Shown one piece after another: positions 12,157 to 24,480 of a stretch of 64,000 bases of DNA (the stretch's first letter is position 1; each line of letters starts with the position of its first letter). The translations under genes and the position numbers were made by a program. Source of the stretch: Thuidium tamariscinum (lineage: Eukaryota > Streptophyta > Bryopsida > Hypnales > Thuidiaceae). The notes under the pieces were generated by a model. It had not been told where the DNA came from. It did not search any database and worked only from the letters and a program-made list of their open reading frames with translations. The stretch is taken from NCBI GenBank assembly GCA_947034885.2, contig OX344754.2:28579369-28643368 (forward strand), read 5' to 3'.

Positions 12157-13100
12157 TGCTTCAATGCTTGAACTCGAGCTCAAAAATCCAAATAACCCCA
12201 AATGCTATAATCACAGCGCCAACTAATATGCAAAAAGTGTGCTAGAAGAACTCCACTCAAGATCACACCTCCAAGACCTCAAACACTACTCAAAAAACTC
12301 CTATTAGTGCTCCACTCGAAGATCACACCTCCATAACCTCGACACGTACGGCCACCTACAAGAAACACAACCCCCCAAATGCCATTCCAAAATCACCTCC
12401 AATTTCCACTGCAAACCAACGCTCCCCCTCAACGTCCAACAAGAGATTAAAACCTTCAATGCTTAGACCTTCCAATGTCAAGCATTAAGATACTTATTCT
12501 TCTGCGTAACTCCCCGATTCAGATTCTCAGAGACAGAAAAAAAGGCTCCCAGTTTAAAGTGCGATCTCAGACCTCGTTAAACCTCGCCAACAACTAACGC
12601 CCCCTGTTTCGAAGACAAAACAACAACCAAAGACGTAATAAACTCCCCGCAGCGCAGCTTTTACTGAAGTGCAACTAACTTAACAAGCAAGCAAGCACGG
12701 GACTATTGTCAGATGAGAGCAGGAAGGCGATGAAGAAATGAATAGCGAGGCGTGAGCAAGGTGGGGTTTAAGGCCGGCCTGATGAAGAGCAGGGATTCCG
12801 CTGCAGCAGCATAGTATATGCGGGTCCCAGGGATGCTTCTCTTCCTCAGTTCTCCCTTCCGGCAGCAGCAGCCCACCTGCACTGGCGCCGGGTGGCTGGC
12901 GACTGGCGGACGGGACGGGAGACGCGTTTTGTCGCAAGGGTCGTCGCCTGTGACAGGTGGGCAGAGTGCCCGCGGGCAGTGGGGCAGATCGGTGGGAAAA
13001 AAACAGCGCCGCCATCACCGCGAACCTCACCTGGGATTGATGAGAGGGGCTGGGTTGATTTTATTAATTCTGGGTTTATTTAAATTTTAATTCTGGCCAG
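12157..13100 (-). promoter_or_regulatory. 5' flank and probable promoter region of SMR-A
   Basis: This GC-richer block lies upstream of SMR-A in its direction of transcription. It holds pyrimidine-rich stretches and a strongly GC-rich core at about 12830-13030. I found no convincing TATA box at a sensible distance from the ATG, so the transcription start is not placed. Overlapping open frames (for example 12818-13090 plus and 12680-13030 minus) are best explained by composition. Confidence 0.45.
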
Positions 13101-13339
13101 CGAAGGAACGAAAGCGGTGTGTGCTTTCATCATGATTTTCTAATTACTTTTGGGGAGAAATTTAATTAAGGTATAACAAACATGATTCTTTTATTGCTTA
13201 AAGTAGAGACACCACAAACCGACATTTTTTCTGCCATATATCTTTAATTATTATTAGATCGATGATTTTTTTTTCATTTTTTTCATTGGCAAATGATAGG
13301 AGATTTTTATGCACCGAAAATCGCATCATTTAGATATTA

Positions 13340-13681
13340 GAGTTATTCGTAAAGTCCTCTCTCAAACTCCAGTTTGCAACCTCGATGTGGAAAGTGGGGA
13401 CCAAACTTTCTAAACCTCCAAAAAGGTGAGAAAAAAAAATTGGACCGGAGTTTGAGGGAGCCAATGAAGGTTCATGACACATCCCAAGATTTTAGCTGCC
13501 ATTGTTTCCCCCCCCCCCCCCCCTTCCAAGCCTCAAACCAAAGCCAAAACCATGCCTAAATGGGCCACCGTGTAGTCCCAACTCAATAAATGTGTGTCTT
13601 GTATGTATCAGACTAGCTAAATCCGGTTTCAAAAGTGAGGACGAAACTCTAGAGAACTCCAATTCACTTTGCGAATAACTC
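13340..13681. mobile_element. MITE with GAGTTATTCG terminal inverted repeats
   Basis: The left end GAGTTATTCGTAAAGT and the inverse of the right end GAGTTATTCGCAAAGT differ at one base of sixteen. TA flanks each end (13338-13339 and 13682-13683). The length is 342 bp and no protein is encoded. The internal run of about 16 C at 13508-13523 is a slippage-prone tract. TA target sites again suggest a Tc1/mariner-like source of transposase. Confidence 0.82.
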
Positions 13682-13689
13682 TATTGCAT

Positions 13690-15640
13690 TCAAAAGTTTT
13701 GAAAAATATTAAAAAAATATTTGGTAGGTGTTCCCAATGCTATTTCTTGTTCAATATTTTAGGATAGGTACAAATTGATTTTGGAGATATACATGGTGTA
13801 GGCATCTCATCAAGTGGTACTTCAATAGTCATTTAGTGCACCTTAATGTCCTTATCTTAGATCATTTTTTATTTTTTTCCCCTATGCTTAATACAATTAT
13901 AATGAATTCATCTCTAAAATGAAGTTTAAAAAAAATCAAGGCAAAGATGGTATTACAATCTTTAATAGAAATGGAAGGGGGGCTTTCTACAAAAGCATTA
14001 TCATAAGATTATATTTGTATTATAGTAGAGGCAGCAACAAGTTGTATAGTGGAGGAAAGCACTAACAACAAAAGTGTTGCATTCCATAATCAATTGAATG
14101 AACCAATTTGATGGACGTAATTTCTCAAGGTACATCTAATTCTGTATATAAGGGATGGAACAAGTAGAGTTTGGAGGAAGAAATGGTTGTGAATTTTGAC
14201 CTTGAGGGTTTAGGATTTTGGGTGAAATTTGCGGTTGGACCAAAAAGCATGTGACTTGTAGCAATAGAAGTGCTTATATACTTTTAACCAATAGTCCACA
14301 TATATATTTCTACATAAAACTTCAACCTCCAAAAATCCCTAAAGAACATTCCTAAATTTCTCGTGAACAAATAGAATGTTTTAAACATCTTCATGTGCCA
14401 TCATTCAACATGCCAAATGGATCATTCATTAGTTCATCGGGATCCCCCGTGACTCTAAAGAAATATAAAACAATACCACTGAAAATCTTTTAGATATACC
14501 AAAGATGTCATGAAGGTCCAAATTGTTTTTTGTTAAGGTGATACAACTGTTGCTCCCATGAAGTGGTTGAAATTTAGAACATATTCCTAGAAAACTAACT
14601 TATTTTCCCGTGTTCAATTTTCTTAAGAAAAGCAAGTCAAAAACTAAAACCATAAGAATTTGCCCAAACTTTTATTAAACTTTATTTACTTTAAATTTTC
14701 CAAGGCTCTATTGCAAGCCCTAATTATGGGCTCTATTGTACCATGTTGCATCTCAATGTAGTTGAAAATGCAAAGGATTTCTATTATAATAATTTCATTT
14801 TAGAATCAAGCTAAAAGGTTTCAATTTCATGACTCCAATGAATATTACCACAGAATTTCTATATTTAGTAAACCTCCATTAATTATTATCTTACAATCTT
14901 AAAAGGATGCCTTTGACATTACATTCAACAAAATGCTAAACCTTCATTCATTATTTCATAGTCTTCAAGGATGCTTTTGACATAACATTCAATATCATGC
15001 ATTGTAACTATCTTGGCTCTATAGTAATTGATGTGGAATATTTCACAACCAATATTACTTCATCAATAGCTAAGTAGACTGGTAGAGGCTCAATGTCATG
15101 AGCAAGGTGCATGAAGGAAAAACAATGGGCACAAAGGCTACTAAGTGCTACAAAATGGACTGTGATAGGGAATGAAATTAAAGATATTAAAATCCAAATA
15201 GACGAAAATTGTTCTTATTGGAGGCCATAGTAGAAAGCTAAATATTCTTTTTTCATGTAAGGAATATTGATTAGATGTCTTATATTGTATCTTCTTGTTC
15301 GAAAATAAGTTGGTTGAAATATTTATTGAAAAGGACCCGATTTTGGTCAAAAATGACCCTAAACTACCCCATGTGATGGCATAGGTAGTAGATACTATTA
15401 GGTGCATCTATGATGTTGCCAGTTCAATTTCTTATATTGAAATTGCTTGCATAGCAGTATTAGTCATGTTCTTCATCTTTTGTCCTGACCAAGAAGCCTA
15501 TGCCATGTAATTTTGAATTAAGTTTCCGGTTATTGAGGATATTGTGTTGTGTCAATCTTCAAAGGTTGTATGTTATAAAAAAAAGGACCTTATTTTTTAT
15601 TTTAAATATGAATCTAATTAATTTTAATACATATACCAAC
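13690..15640. other. AT-rich intergenic DNA, no feature seen
   Basis: Only short, stop-bounded frames are present and no repeat ends were recognised. Confidence 0.5.
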
Positions 15641-15657
15641 CAAAGCACCTACAACCT

Positions 15658-15712
15658 TGGCTTAGTAGCTTTGACCTTGTCACAACTATGAAGTGGTTAT
15701 GGGTTCAAACTT
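15658..15712 (+). repeat. Possible tRNA-derived SINE head (A box and B box)
   Basis: TGGCTTAGTAG at 15658-15668 fits the RNA polymerase III A-box pattern TRGYNNANNNG. GGTTCAAACTT at 15702-15712 resembles the B box GGTTCRANNCC except for its last two bases. The spacing of 33 bases between them is normal for tRNA-like promoters. The intervening sequence does not fold as a good tRNA, so this is not a functional tRNA gene. The 3' limit of any SINE is not visible. Confidence 0.3.
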
Positions 15713-16159
15713 GAGTATTTTCAAGGTATTTTACATCAAATCCCACCTAAATATAGAAGAAAATCAAATCACCTCATTGTCAAATGATGTTCTCGTAGAT
15801 GCTTCATTCATACAGTTTCTTCAAATTGCAATTAATCTTCTTCTTATATGCAATAACCCAAGGAATGACAATGGACCATCCTACTTTAGTCCATTAATGG
15901 TAAAATCATTGAAACATCTTAATAACTTCCATTAATGATTTTGTAACTTATGATTTGGATTGTGATTACTCATTTATGGATTTTTTTTCAATCTCAAGTG
16001 AATGTGAGATTTAGGGTGTTTTACAGGAAGGCTAGACCTACTTACCATTGTCACAGACTGTGGCATGCTTCATTTCATTAGACATGACTAATAGAAGAGA
16101 GAACCTAATACAAAAAAATAGTAATAACAATTTTGCATGGTTGAGGTGTAAATTGGGGA

Positions 16160-16396
16160 GAGCTAGCATGTGAGCATTGACTCTTTGAGCCCATAAGCCT
16201 AACACACTCTACATTATAGACACCTTCTATTATTATAGATGTCTATGTTATAAGTATTTATGTCATAGACTCTCTCCATGTTATAGTGAATATATACATA
16301 TCTTATAAATACCTTCAAATGATTATTGAAACTTATCTACAATTAGATGCAAGAGTCATAGGCTCACACCTTTGTTCTCATGTACTAGTATTGTTG
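16160..16396. mobile_element. Family F (GCTAGTATGTGAGC-ended) element
   Basis: The left end reads gctagcatgtgagca and the inverted right end reads caatactagtacatgaga, an imperfect match. The interior has several short palindromic motifs built from tattatag and ctataa. Related copies occur at 27396-27859, 37195-37425 and 38438-38644. No protein is encoded. Confidence 0.5.
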
Positions 16397-17108
16397 GTAC
16401 CAAGCTCTAACTTTGTGGTGTAGTGCTCCACTTCTTCTTTTTAACATATACCTATATATGTGTATAAATACTTGATATTTAAGAATTGATCATCAGTAGA
16501 AAGGAGGGGAGGGGTTTGATTACTAAAAAATAGTATAAAAGTAAGAAACCTAAGGCTTGTATAAGCATAAGTTTGGTGTTGACAAAATTAATTGTAAAGT
16601 GCAGGCAATGCCTAACCATTCAAGTGCTAAAGTTTGGAAAAAAAGATAAGATGATACTCCTTAGAGCACCTAAATTGAGGTCCCATGGAGTTTATTGTTG
16701 TGATTCTTTTCTACTATTATTAATTATACCTTTCTCTTACACTTACTTATTAATACAAAACCAACTTTATGATTCATTCTAATGTAGACCTTGAGTTCCA
16801 CGCTTTGATACTATTCATTGATGCATGCGCTAAAGACCACCTTTCTACTTGTGGATGCAAAATATAGGAAATATTTGAAGGAACTTTCTGCTAATGATAA
16901 TAGTGTCCCTCATGAAAATTCATTGATTCTAATCAAGTCCATAAGACTTCTTTGCTTGAACAAATACGTGGTCATGATTGATGTTGTAACTTCTCTATCA
17001 TCTAAGGTTAGGTGATCCAAAAGCAACCATTGTAATAATGAGGCACATTTCACTTTCTCCAATGTACCAATGATGTACAAGAGGTAATTGCTTTCAAGGA
17101 TCGTTGCA

Positions 17109-17176
17109 TTTCAACTTCAAAAATTTGTAACTAATTCCACAAAGGTCCAAAAAATAAGAAATGACTTGCATTAGAT
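17109..17176 (+). repeat. Fragment of family A element
   Basis: About 70 bases here match the central part of family A, running from cttcaaaaatt-gtaactaattc through caaaaaata-gaaa-gactt to gatgc. No terminal repeats accompany the match, so it is an old or truncated copy. Confidence 0.5.
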
Positions 17177-17354
17177 GCTGATTCCATTTTTATTCTTAGA
17201 GTAATTAACAAAACAAATTTCAAAATTGAAATTAGTTGTTAAAAAAGGTTGCTTTAAAAGCAAACTACCTTCATCCCATCCCCATTTGCTTTTATATCTT
17301 TTTCTTTTTCTTTTCCTAAACAAACTGTAAAACGGAATTTCGTTTGCTATACAA

Positions 17355-17735
17355 GAGAGAAACACCCATTCCCGTCCATGTACCTTGCAATGGACTATAG
17401 AGTCACTCAAATATGTCCCTAGAGTGCAATTAATGTATTTACCACACATGTGGTTGTAATTTGCTGACACAATTGAAGGACACATAGGAAAATCTAGTTG
17501 GCTGAGTGCTGATTTTTGCAGGGTTCAATTTTGGGTGCACCTATTGCACACTTTCAGTGGTCTAGGGAGACATTACTTCAAAAAAACATAGAAATTACAT
17601 ACAATGTCCAAAAATTCTATTTCTTTTTTCAAATATTCATGATTTTCACTCGCTAATACTAGAAAAAGATCAGTTTCAGGAAAATCTCCCTCCAACTATG
17701 CTGAATTCCTTATGTGGACGGTTTTGGGTGCTTCC
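17355..17735 (-). mobile_element. Family D TIR element, copy 1
   Basis: This segment matches the reverse complement of 55194-55579 over most of its length. The shared sequence includes the stretch about 'gcacactttcagtggtctag' and a long AT-rich middle. Its ends are short inverted repeats around gagaaacaccc (left) and gggtgcttcc (right). No protein is encoded. Confidence 0.65.
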
Positions 17736-17739
17736 ACCG

Positions 17740-18600
17740 TCGTTACACAACCCATCTACAGTACTTGTTTGTATCTGAGGGAAATTGGAAAACAACTGAC
17801 TGTCTTCAGTTTGGTCTGCCAACTAAGTTAAGTTAGTACTCAGTGAAGTTGGATTCAAGTGTTTTTAACTTCGAATCCATATTTTGGGGGACATTTCCAT
17901 TCAGCTGCTCGTTCATTAAAAGTAGTTGATAGAATGTTCCCGGACTGATTGCTCACCTACGTTAAGTATCTTCGGAGGCCTGTCAGCAGGCCTTGAGCTT
18001 GAGAGATTCTCGCACAATTTAATTTGAACTTGAATCAAACTTTTCCATCCCCATCCTTTTGCCACTGAGATCTTCCCAGCTCACTGACTGACAAACATAC
18101 GCACTCTGGTGGAATGAAGGAACTGAAGGCATTAATAGATACAGTAACTTAGGAGTCCTGGGGAAATTGGTTCCAACTTGCAAAGGGAAAATTCTACAAA
18201 ATTTTAGATTTTAGATTTTCTTCTTCTTTTTCTTTTTCTTTTCTGGAAAAACGGAGATTTTAAAAGATTCTAGAAGATTTTAGATTTCCTTCTTCTTTTT
18301 CTTTTCTGGGCAAATGAAAACTTTAGTGAGATTTGAGACTGCCAAAACTATTGCTGCAATCTTAGCTTGAGTTAAGTTATTTGCAGACACTCAGGTCCCA
18401 CTGCCCGCCTGCACATCCTCGAGCAGACATTATCAGTTATCAATAGAACAGCAGCAGCACTGAGGACGGAAACGGAGTTCTAAAATTGATCCATATCATG
18501 GTGAGCTATAAGCTGAACTTAATTCCTAAAAAAACGACCATAATGCCACCAACTGGCTTCTGCAACATTGTTTTTTGCACCTCTAGTCCTGTATACCTAT
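17740..18600. other. Intergenic DNA with a pyrimidine-rich duplication
   Basis: Nothing gene-like was recognised. At about 18205-18310 a stretch of the form agattttagattt followed by cttcttctttttctttt and ctgg occurs twice, about 70 bases apart, showing a local tandem duplication. Confidence 0.45.
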
Positions 18601-18610
18601 GAGGTAACTA

Positions 18611-18939
18611 AGGTAGGAAGCTTGAAAACCGCCCAGGCTCCAAAATCGTCCACCTTCCAAAATGTACATTATCTGTACATGATGCTTTTTAATCTTTAAT
18701 GCCAAAATAATACAGGAATGTACAAACAGTGTACATTTTAGGGTGTGGGCAGTTTTGGAGCCCTATGCTATATTGACTTCAGAAATTCATGAAAGCTCCA
18801 AAAAATATGAAACGACTTGGTTTGAATGCCTATTCTACTTGTCTTTCAAGGAAAAGTCGCTGAAACATAGTTCAAGATGTTTTACCTCCCAAAAATTCAG
18901 CTCCAGCCCTTAGATGGTTGGTTTATGGACCTCCTACCT
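18611..18939 (+). mobile_element. Family A TIR element, copy 2
   Basis: The ends are AGGTAGGA and its inverse TCCTACCT-like, flanked by TA at 18609-18610 and 18940-18941. The 329-bp body follows copy 1 from the double ccaaaa-ccgc motif through the ggtacatgatgct segment to ccagcccttagatggt. The internal inverted repeat with ggttttggagccctatgc is retained. It differs from copy 1 by many substitutions and one extra short insertion near 18700. Confidence 0.8.
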
Positions 18940-19229
18940 TAATCATTGCATGCAAGTGATAGAGTTTTGTAGAGGGTATTTTTAGCAGGGAAGGAAAATC
19001 AATTAAAAACCAAAGGCAAAAGAAAACAATCGATCAAGCTTAGGAGGCCTAGTAAGTTTGGTAGATAGGCTAGAATAGAAAATATTGTCTTTGCACCAAG
19101 AGTCAAAGAACTCTTAGGTGATGGCACCCTATCTATCTTCTATTTTCTAATTACAAATAATAAGAAGGTGGTTACGTCATGCTATGCCTGTAAGGATTGT
19201 ATCCTTCCAAAATTGTTGGCAAATTAGTA

Positions 19230-19560
19230 TCATAGGGGTGTTTTCCTTGTCAAAAATGAAGTTATTGTGAGCACGCCAAAACCTCCACATAATGACAGAG
19301 CAAAGAATGTCTTTTGCAAAGTTAAGTTTTTCATTAGCCAAAGTATAGTTACCCTGGTCATTAAGAACCCTAGATAGAACTCCGTATAGGATCTCCCTCC
19401 AAGATGCCAGCTCTGAACAATTAGAAGCACATTTGATGTGTCTCTAAAATTAACAAGCAATTTTGTATGAGAAAAAACAAATGCTTCATGGTTTTTGGCA
19501 AGTTTAGTTTGCAACACTCGTAGATAGGTGAAAAGCCCACAATTACATTCTAAGTGGTTG
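19230..19560 (-). pseudogene. LINE C-terminal zinc-binding (zf-RVT-like) region
   Basis: The minus-strand translation reads C-C-K-L-N-L-P-K-T-M-K-H-L-F-F, which resembles the Cys-His pattern that ends many plant LINE polyproteins. It is followed by a tryptophan-rich phrase (L-C-G-G-F-G or, in an adjacent frame, W-R-F-W-R-A-H-N-N-F-I-F-D). At least one frame shift separates these. It is part of the dead LINE. Confidence 0.65.
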
Positions 19561-20949
19561 TAAGCATGCCTCTAAAGGTGATAAGCAAGAAGAAAGTCTA
19601 TCTAGAGCTTTGACAAGCGTTTATTGTTCTAAATAATTTGGATGGTGTACTATGATTTTTGTTCCATAAAGTTCAATTGATCCAATTTGGTGAGAAGGTG
19701 GGATGGATGGATTTTCTTTTGTAGTCCAATTTGATATTTGATGTAGTTGGTGTAATTAAAAAACATTGTGGTATATCTATTTGTGGTTGCTAATGTCCCT
19801 TATTTAAGTCAATGTCTAGGTCTTGAATTGGCTTGTGAAGCCAGATGGTGTCATTGTAATTCAATTCCGAGTTGATTGTCGTGTTGTAGAGGCTACCCTT
19901 GCTTGTAATCACTCTTGTGCACTTGAGGGTTTTTCCTATAAGGTTGTAGAGCTTGTCTTCTTTCCGGCTCCTATTGAAATTAGAATATAGGAAACAAAAT
20001 CGTTTACCTTTTCGATAATCTTGCATTTAAAATAGTTGCAAGTGTTGCTAAGGGAGGTGTATAGTCATCCACTTGAAAGCCTTAGATGTTGATGAATGGA
20101 TCACAATCCAATTGGTAGAGATTGCTTAGATGATCTCTTGAAATATGTTTCACCTAAAGCTTCAACCTATAGTAAAACGTAAGTTTGTCACATTTTTTTA
20201 GATGTTGTAAGATGCATCCCACAGATCTTGTATTTTAGTAATCCCTTTCTACATCCACATCCTACAATAGCCATATGGAGTGTCTCTTTACATATTGTCA
20301 CCGTGTGTTTGCAATTCATTGTTCCAAAAAATGTTTTGTCTTCTTGTTGCTTTTGCATACTTTGATTGTTGGAAAGGACATGCCTTGTTTAACTTGAGAC
20401 CATACATGTTTTTTATACTGCCCACTAATGTCATATCATTTTCCATATACTCTAGTAGCATAATAAATGAAGTAAATGTATTGTGGCAATTTACCTCTTT
20501 TTTTTGGACTAAGTGATTTCAAACAATATTGTAGAAGTATTTACCATGGGACATTACTAGGTAGCATACCTTGAATCATGAATTTGATTAAAAAACAACT
20601 AAACTCTGATTTCAAGGGAAGGATCAATTAATTTGATGTCTCCTTGGTTTTGAGGTTGAATGAAAGAATCCCATTAGTCCTAACTCTACAATGTCTGACT
20701 TTGAACTCTCTAGACCAAATATAGTTGTGGATAAGACTTTTGATTTTTGTTGAAGTGTTTAATTAAAGGAACCAACATGATGCAATATACCATATTGATG
20801 CAAGGAGAACTTGATAAGCTACAAGGAATTTGCTAGCTAGTATGAGTTTGGTTGTGCTTTAATGACCTAGCTTTTATCTTAAGTTTTGAAGGGTATTCCT
20901 AAATCTTTGCTCAACAGAAATGAAGAGGCCTACAAAAAAGCCTAAATAT

Positions 20950-21890
20950 TTTATAGATTCTCTATAGACACCCTAATGGAATGAACCTCTAAGCCCTAAT
21001 CAAAAGGCTAGGTAGAATGACCGACTCAAATTGTATTAAACTTGTGCCAATTAATCTTTGATCCTAAGGCAAATGCAAAGATGTCAAGGATGATTTTGGT
21101 TCTATTTATGCTTTCAAGATTTCTTTTGAGGTAGAGGTTGGTATCATTTGCAAACTCTTCGTTTGTAATACTAGTTTCAGACTCTAGTAGTCTTAGACTA
21201 TCTTCACCTTGACTTTCTTAAAAGTATACAAGGCTATCACCTATAAATAGATAAAAAAGGAAATTAGAGGACAACCTTGTTTAATTGACCTTGTGAATTT
21301 GAATGCTAAGCTTTGAAAGTGATTTATACTTTTTTTACACCATCATTGAGTGTTTTGACCCAATGAATCCATTGTTGATTAAAATCCATTGTAGACAAGA
21401 TTTCTTGCTAAAAGCTCTATTCTATCCTATCCTATGTTTTTTTTGAAGTTTAACAATAGCATTACTATGGGTTGGTTTGATTCAAGATCCCATTCTATAC
21501 ATTCATGTGCAAGAAAAATGTTGACTATGATACTCCTACTTTTGATGAAACATTTTTGATTAGGTAGACCTAATGAGTGTATCTAGAAGGGGTTGTAGTC
21601 TCTTGGCGATATTTTTGCAATAATTTTAAAGATTGTTTCTTATAAGGTGATTGGCCTCTAATTTATAATGTTGGTTTTTGAGCCTCCTTTAGGAATTAGA
21701 CATAATAGACATGTGTTCAGTTTAGGGTGTAAAGAACTTAAGTGAAGAGCTTCCTTACAAACATCAAAGATATCCCCCAATCTCATTTCAAAGTGCCATA
21801 TAAAATTCAACTGGTAGTCCATCTTTGCCAAAAGCGCGTCCTAAAGGTAGAACCTTAATAGCTGCATGTAGTTCATCTTTAGTTACCACT
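20950..21890 (-). pseudogene. LINE reverse transcriptase remnant
   Basis: Minus-strand phrases in order are A-I-K-V-L-P-L-G-R-A-F-G-K-D-G-L-P-V-E-F-Y (plus 21803-21870), L-I-P-K-G-G-S, R-P-I-T-L, I-I-A-K-I, I-V-N-I-F-L-A-H-E, then E-F-A-N-D-T-N-L-Y-L (plus about 21135-21170) and F-A-L-G-S-K-I-N-W-H-K (plus about 21040-21082). These are the usual sequence of RT blocks in plant LINEs. The catalytic F-A-D-D has become F-A-N-D, and numerous stops interrupt the frame. No activity is possible. Confidence 0.85.
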
Positions 21891-22499
21891 ACACTAAGCG
21901 CTTTATTCATCTATGGCTCCACCTTCCTTAGCATTGCAGTCCATATATTATTTTCTTACTTGTTGGCAATCGTTTGATCGTTTTGAGTTGTAAATAGGTT
22001 TCAAAACTAATTGATGGCAAATTTTTCCATTTTTCCATTTGTATTGTACTCATTTTTGCTTTTGTCAATTAGTTATGGGATTAGAGGGGTTGATTTGATT
22101 TATTGGATGCCAATGAAGAAATCCTTCTTCATACACTAGTCAAATCAAAACCATCGCATTGAGGGTCTAATTCAGCCTTTTTCAATTCTCTCTCTATCAA
22201 TTCTTGTTGTCCCTTGTCATGTGCTAGCTTTAGAAATAGTTCATTTGGATTTTGTTGGAGTAGGCACTCAAAAGATGCAAGTGTAGGCTTTAGTTGTAGG
22301 ATCCTTTTACAATGTACCTTTGCTTAGGTGACTCCCTCCTTGCAAAAATTCTAAATCCTAGAAATGGCTCTCACTACCCAATTTGACCAATATGTTGAAC
22401 TTGGTGGTGGTTAGGGCTGTTCAAACTAGTTAATTGTCAATTAAACCTTGCTTCAATTGATTGTCCTCTAAGAAGAATAGGCTAAACTTGAAGGATATG

Positions 22500-23230
22500 T
22501 TGTTCTTGTTTTCTCATATCATATCCCTCTAGTATCCAAATGTTTTTTTTTCTTATGTCCATTCTCTGATATAAGTGTTGTCCAACCTTGCAAATAAAAG
22601 TTTGGAGTGGCGCTTGTTGGACTAAGTATACTGGAACAATTTTTCTAGAGAAAAGTCATTGCTAAGGTTTGCATCTTCTAACCTATAGCTGAACATCAAG
22701 GTATCCCTTGCTTTCTACTTTGTTCCCTTGATTAACCTTTTGTTTCCATTTCTATCCAATTTATTTTCTATCATATCATAGCCTCCAATTATAATCCAAG
22801 AAGATGTAGGTGGTAGTTGAAAGTTGATTAAGTCCCAAAATATAGCCTTATATTGATCCATGTTTAAGGCCTAAATGTTTAAAAAGCCTATTTCTAGTCT
22901 TTCAATCTTGCAAATATTGTATTGTACTTTACCTTCTTTTATGACTCTATTTTTTATTATTGTGTGGTAAATGCTAGGTGACGCTACAATTTTCATTCTT
23001 CTTTTACACCTATTTGTTTTTGAGTTTAGTATTGTGCCATTCTAGAAGGCTTTCCCTTGCTTAATGCCTAAAACTCCTATGTTATGCAAATTTTGATTCA
23101 TTTTATGTTCTTGGATAAAAATCAAATTAGGTTTTGAAAAGATGTTATTGACTTGAGTGTAGATGCTTCTTCTTTTTGTTGGACCATGTTATTTACAAGA
23201 GAATATGTGGACATTCAATGAGAGGATGTT
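22500..23230 (-). pseudogene. LINE AP-endonuclease remnant
   Basis: The minus strand reads P-N-L-I-F-I-Q-E-H-K-M (plus about 23100), then Y-K-A-I-F-W-D-L-I-N-F, then S-W-I-I-I-G-G-Y-D-M-I-E-N-K-L-D-R-N-G (plus about 22740-22830). Functional LINE endonucleases have E-T/E-H near the first and G-D-F/Y-N at the second position, so the pattern is right but eroded. Stops and shifts break the frame. Confidence 0.8.
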
Positions 23231-24480
23231 GATGGTTGTTTCATTCATATGGTGAAGTTTCTATTCTCTCCTATAGGGAGGATAGTATTTCTTTGTATTT
23301 TAAAAGATGGAGGGTAAAACTTCAGGCCTTGTCTTCAATCATCTTGTTTGTTGAGTAGTAAAACTTTGTAAAATGATATTTATCACCACATATTCTTCCC
23401 CTTGTTTGTTTTAAAAAAATAAATTTCCAAGTGCTTAATTTTCAAGGCTTCAATTTTCTTGGAGGGGTCCATTTACTCTAGTTGTAAAGAGATTTTTTAG
23501 AAAATAAAGTTCTTTAAGAGGGATATATTATACCATGACGCAACTAGAATTGATGTTTGCAACCAAATGATGTAATCTCCTTTTCAATGGATTAACAAGC
23601 ACTTTCCAATCTATCTTAGTGTTGCTCTAATGATTGGATTAATGAGTATTTGATCCCATTGTTGGTTGTGTGCAAGGCTTTGGTGGTGTTCCTTGAGGTT
23701 GTTGTAATCGTTTTCTTTTGGATTGGATTGAGTTGGTAATGGTGGGTATCTTTGTCCTCACTAAATTGCTACTACTAGATTCTGGTGTAGATTGGGGCAG
23801 TCCAATGATGTTGTTCCTTCTTATGTGGTTCATCTTTTCATTGCCAATCTCTTGGTAGAGCCTTCTCTACTGTTTGTTTTTTTAGTTGAGTTGAGTGAGA
23901 AATTTCCATGTCTCTTTGGCTACCACTTCAATTTGCTAAGAGTTTCCTAATATCTACAAAGAAAATAAACATTTGCCTCCATCTCCCAGTCTCCACTAGT
24001 CCATATATTCAAGTCTTTAACAATAGTGCACTAGTAGGTGGATTCTTCTATATAAAATTGATTGTCATATAGTGTGTGTTCAATCAAGGCTATAGTATGG
24101 CTTGTATGGGAATTATCTTCTAGTTTTTGCCAACTCAAGACCTATTTGATGGAATCCCAATGACAATTTGCCAAGCATTTGCTACCTAATGTAGTGTTTT
24201 TTAAGGCTAATATGTATTTGGTCTTAGAAGTTAGTTCACAATATTATTCATGCGTTCTTTTTCAATTGGAAGAGAAGTATAAACCTCTAAAATTTCCCAT
24301 TCAAGAGGCTCAAATAGCGTTAAGATTCTCTACATTGTGTATAGATTCTTAGATTAGGGTGAGCTCTTCTTATCTAGGTTTGGGATGGCTTGATTTGAAA
24401 TAATCCGCCCTCTAGGGCCAACTGTTTTTTATTCCTTAGATTATTGAGTTACTCAAAGGTTCCATTCGATGAAATGGAGG

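Larger units (their letters stand above)
19000..24480 (-). pseudogene. Decayed LINE (non-LTR retrotransposon)
   Basis: Reading the minus strand through many stops and frame changes gives, in order, an ORF1-like region (about 24480-23630), an AP endonuclease (about 23230-22500), a reverse transcriptase (about 21890-20950) and a C-terminal cysteine/histidine region (about 19560-19230). Several diagnostic LINE phrases can be read. They include a wall of the endonuclease (W-D-L-I-N-F followed by I-I-I-G-G-Y-D), the RT entry motif G-K-D-G-L-P-V-E-F-Y, the phrase L-I-P-K, and F-A-N-D where intact elements have F-A-D-D. No frame is intact, so it is a dead element. It ends close to family A copy 2. 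Target duplications were not found, and both outer limits are approximate. Confidence 0.85.

Noticed and set aside
12157-12201. A 15-residue N-terminal extension of SMR-A
   Set aside because: It would need a TTG start. The first in-frame ATG after the upstream stop is at 12154-12156 and has a better context.
11999-12245. Plus-strand frames overlapping the SMR-A N-terminus
   Set aside because: They are shadows of the coding strand and its leader.
12680-13090. Proline-, serine- and glycine-rich frames upstream of SMR-A
   Set aside because: They overlap one another on opposite strands and are explained by the GC-rich promoter region.
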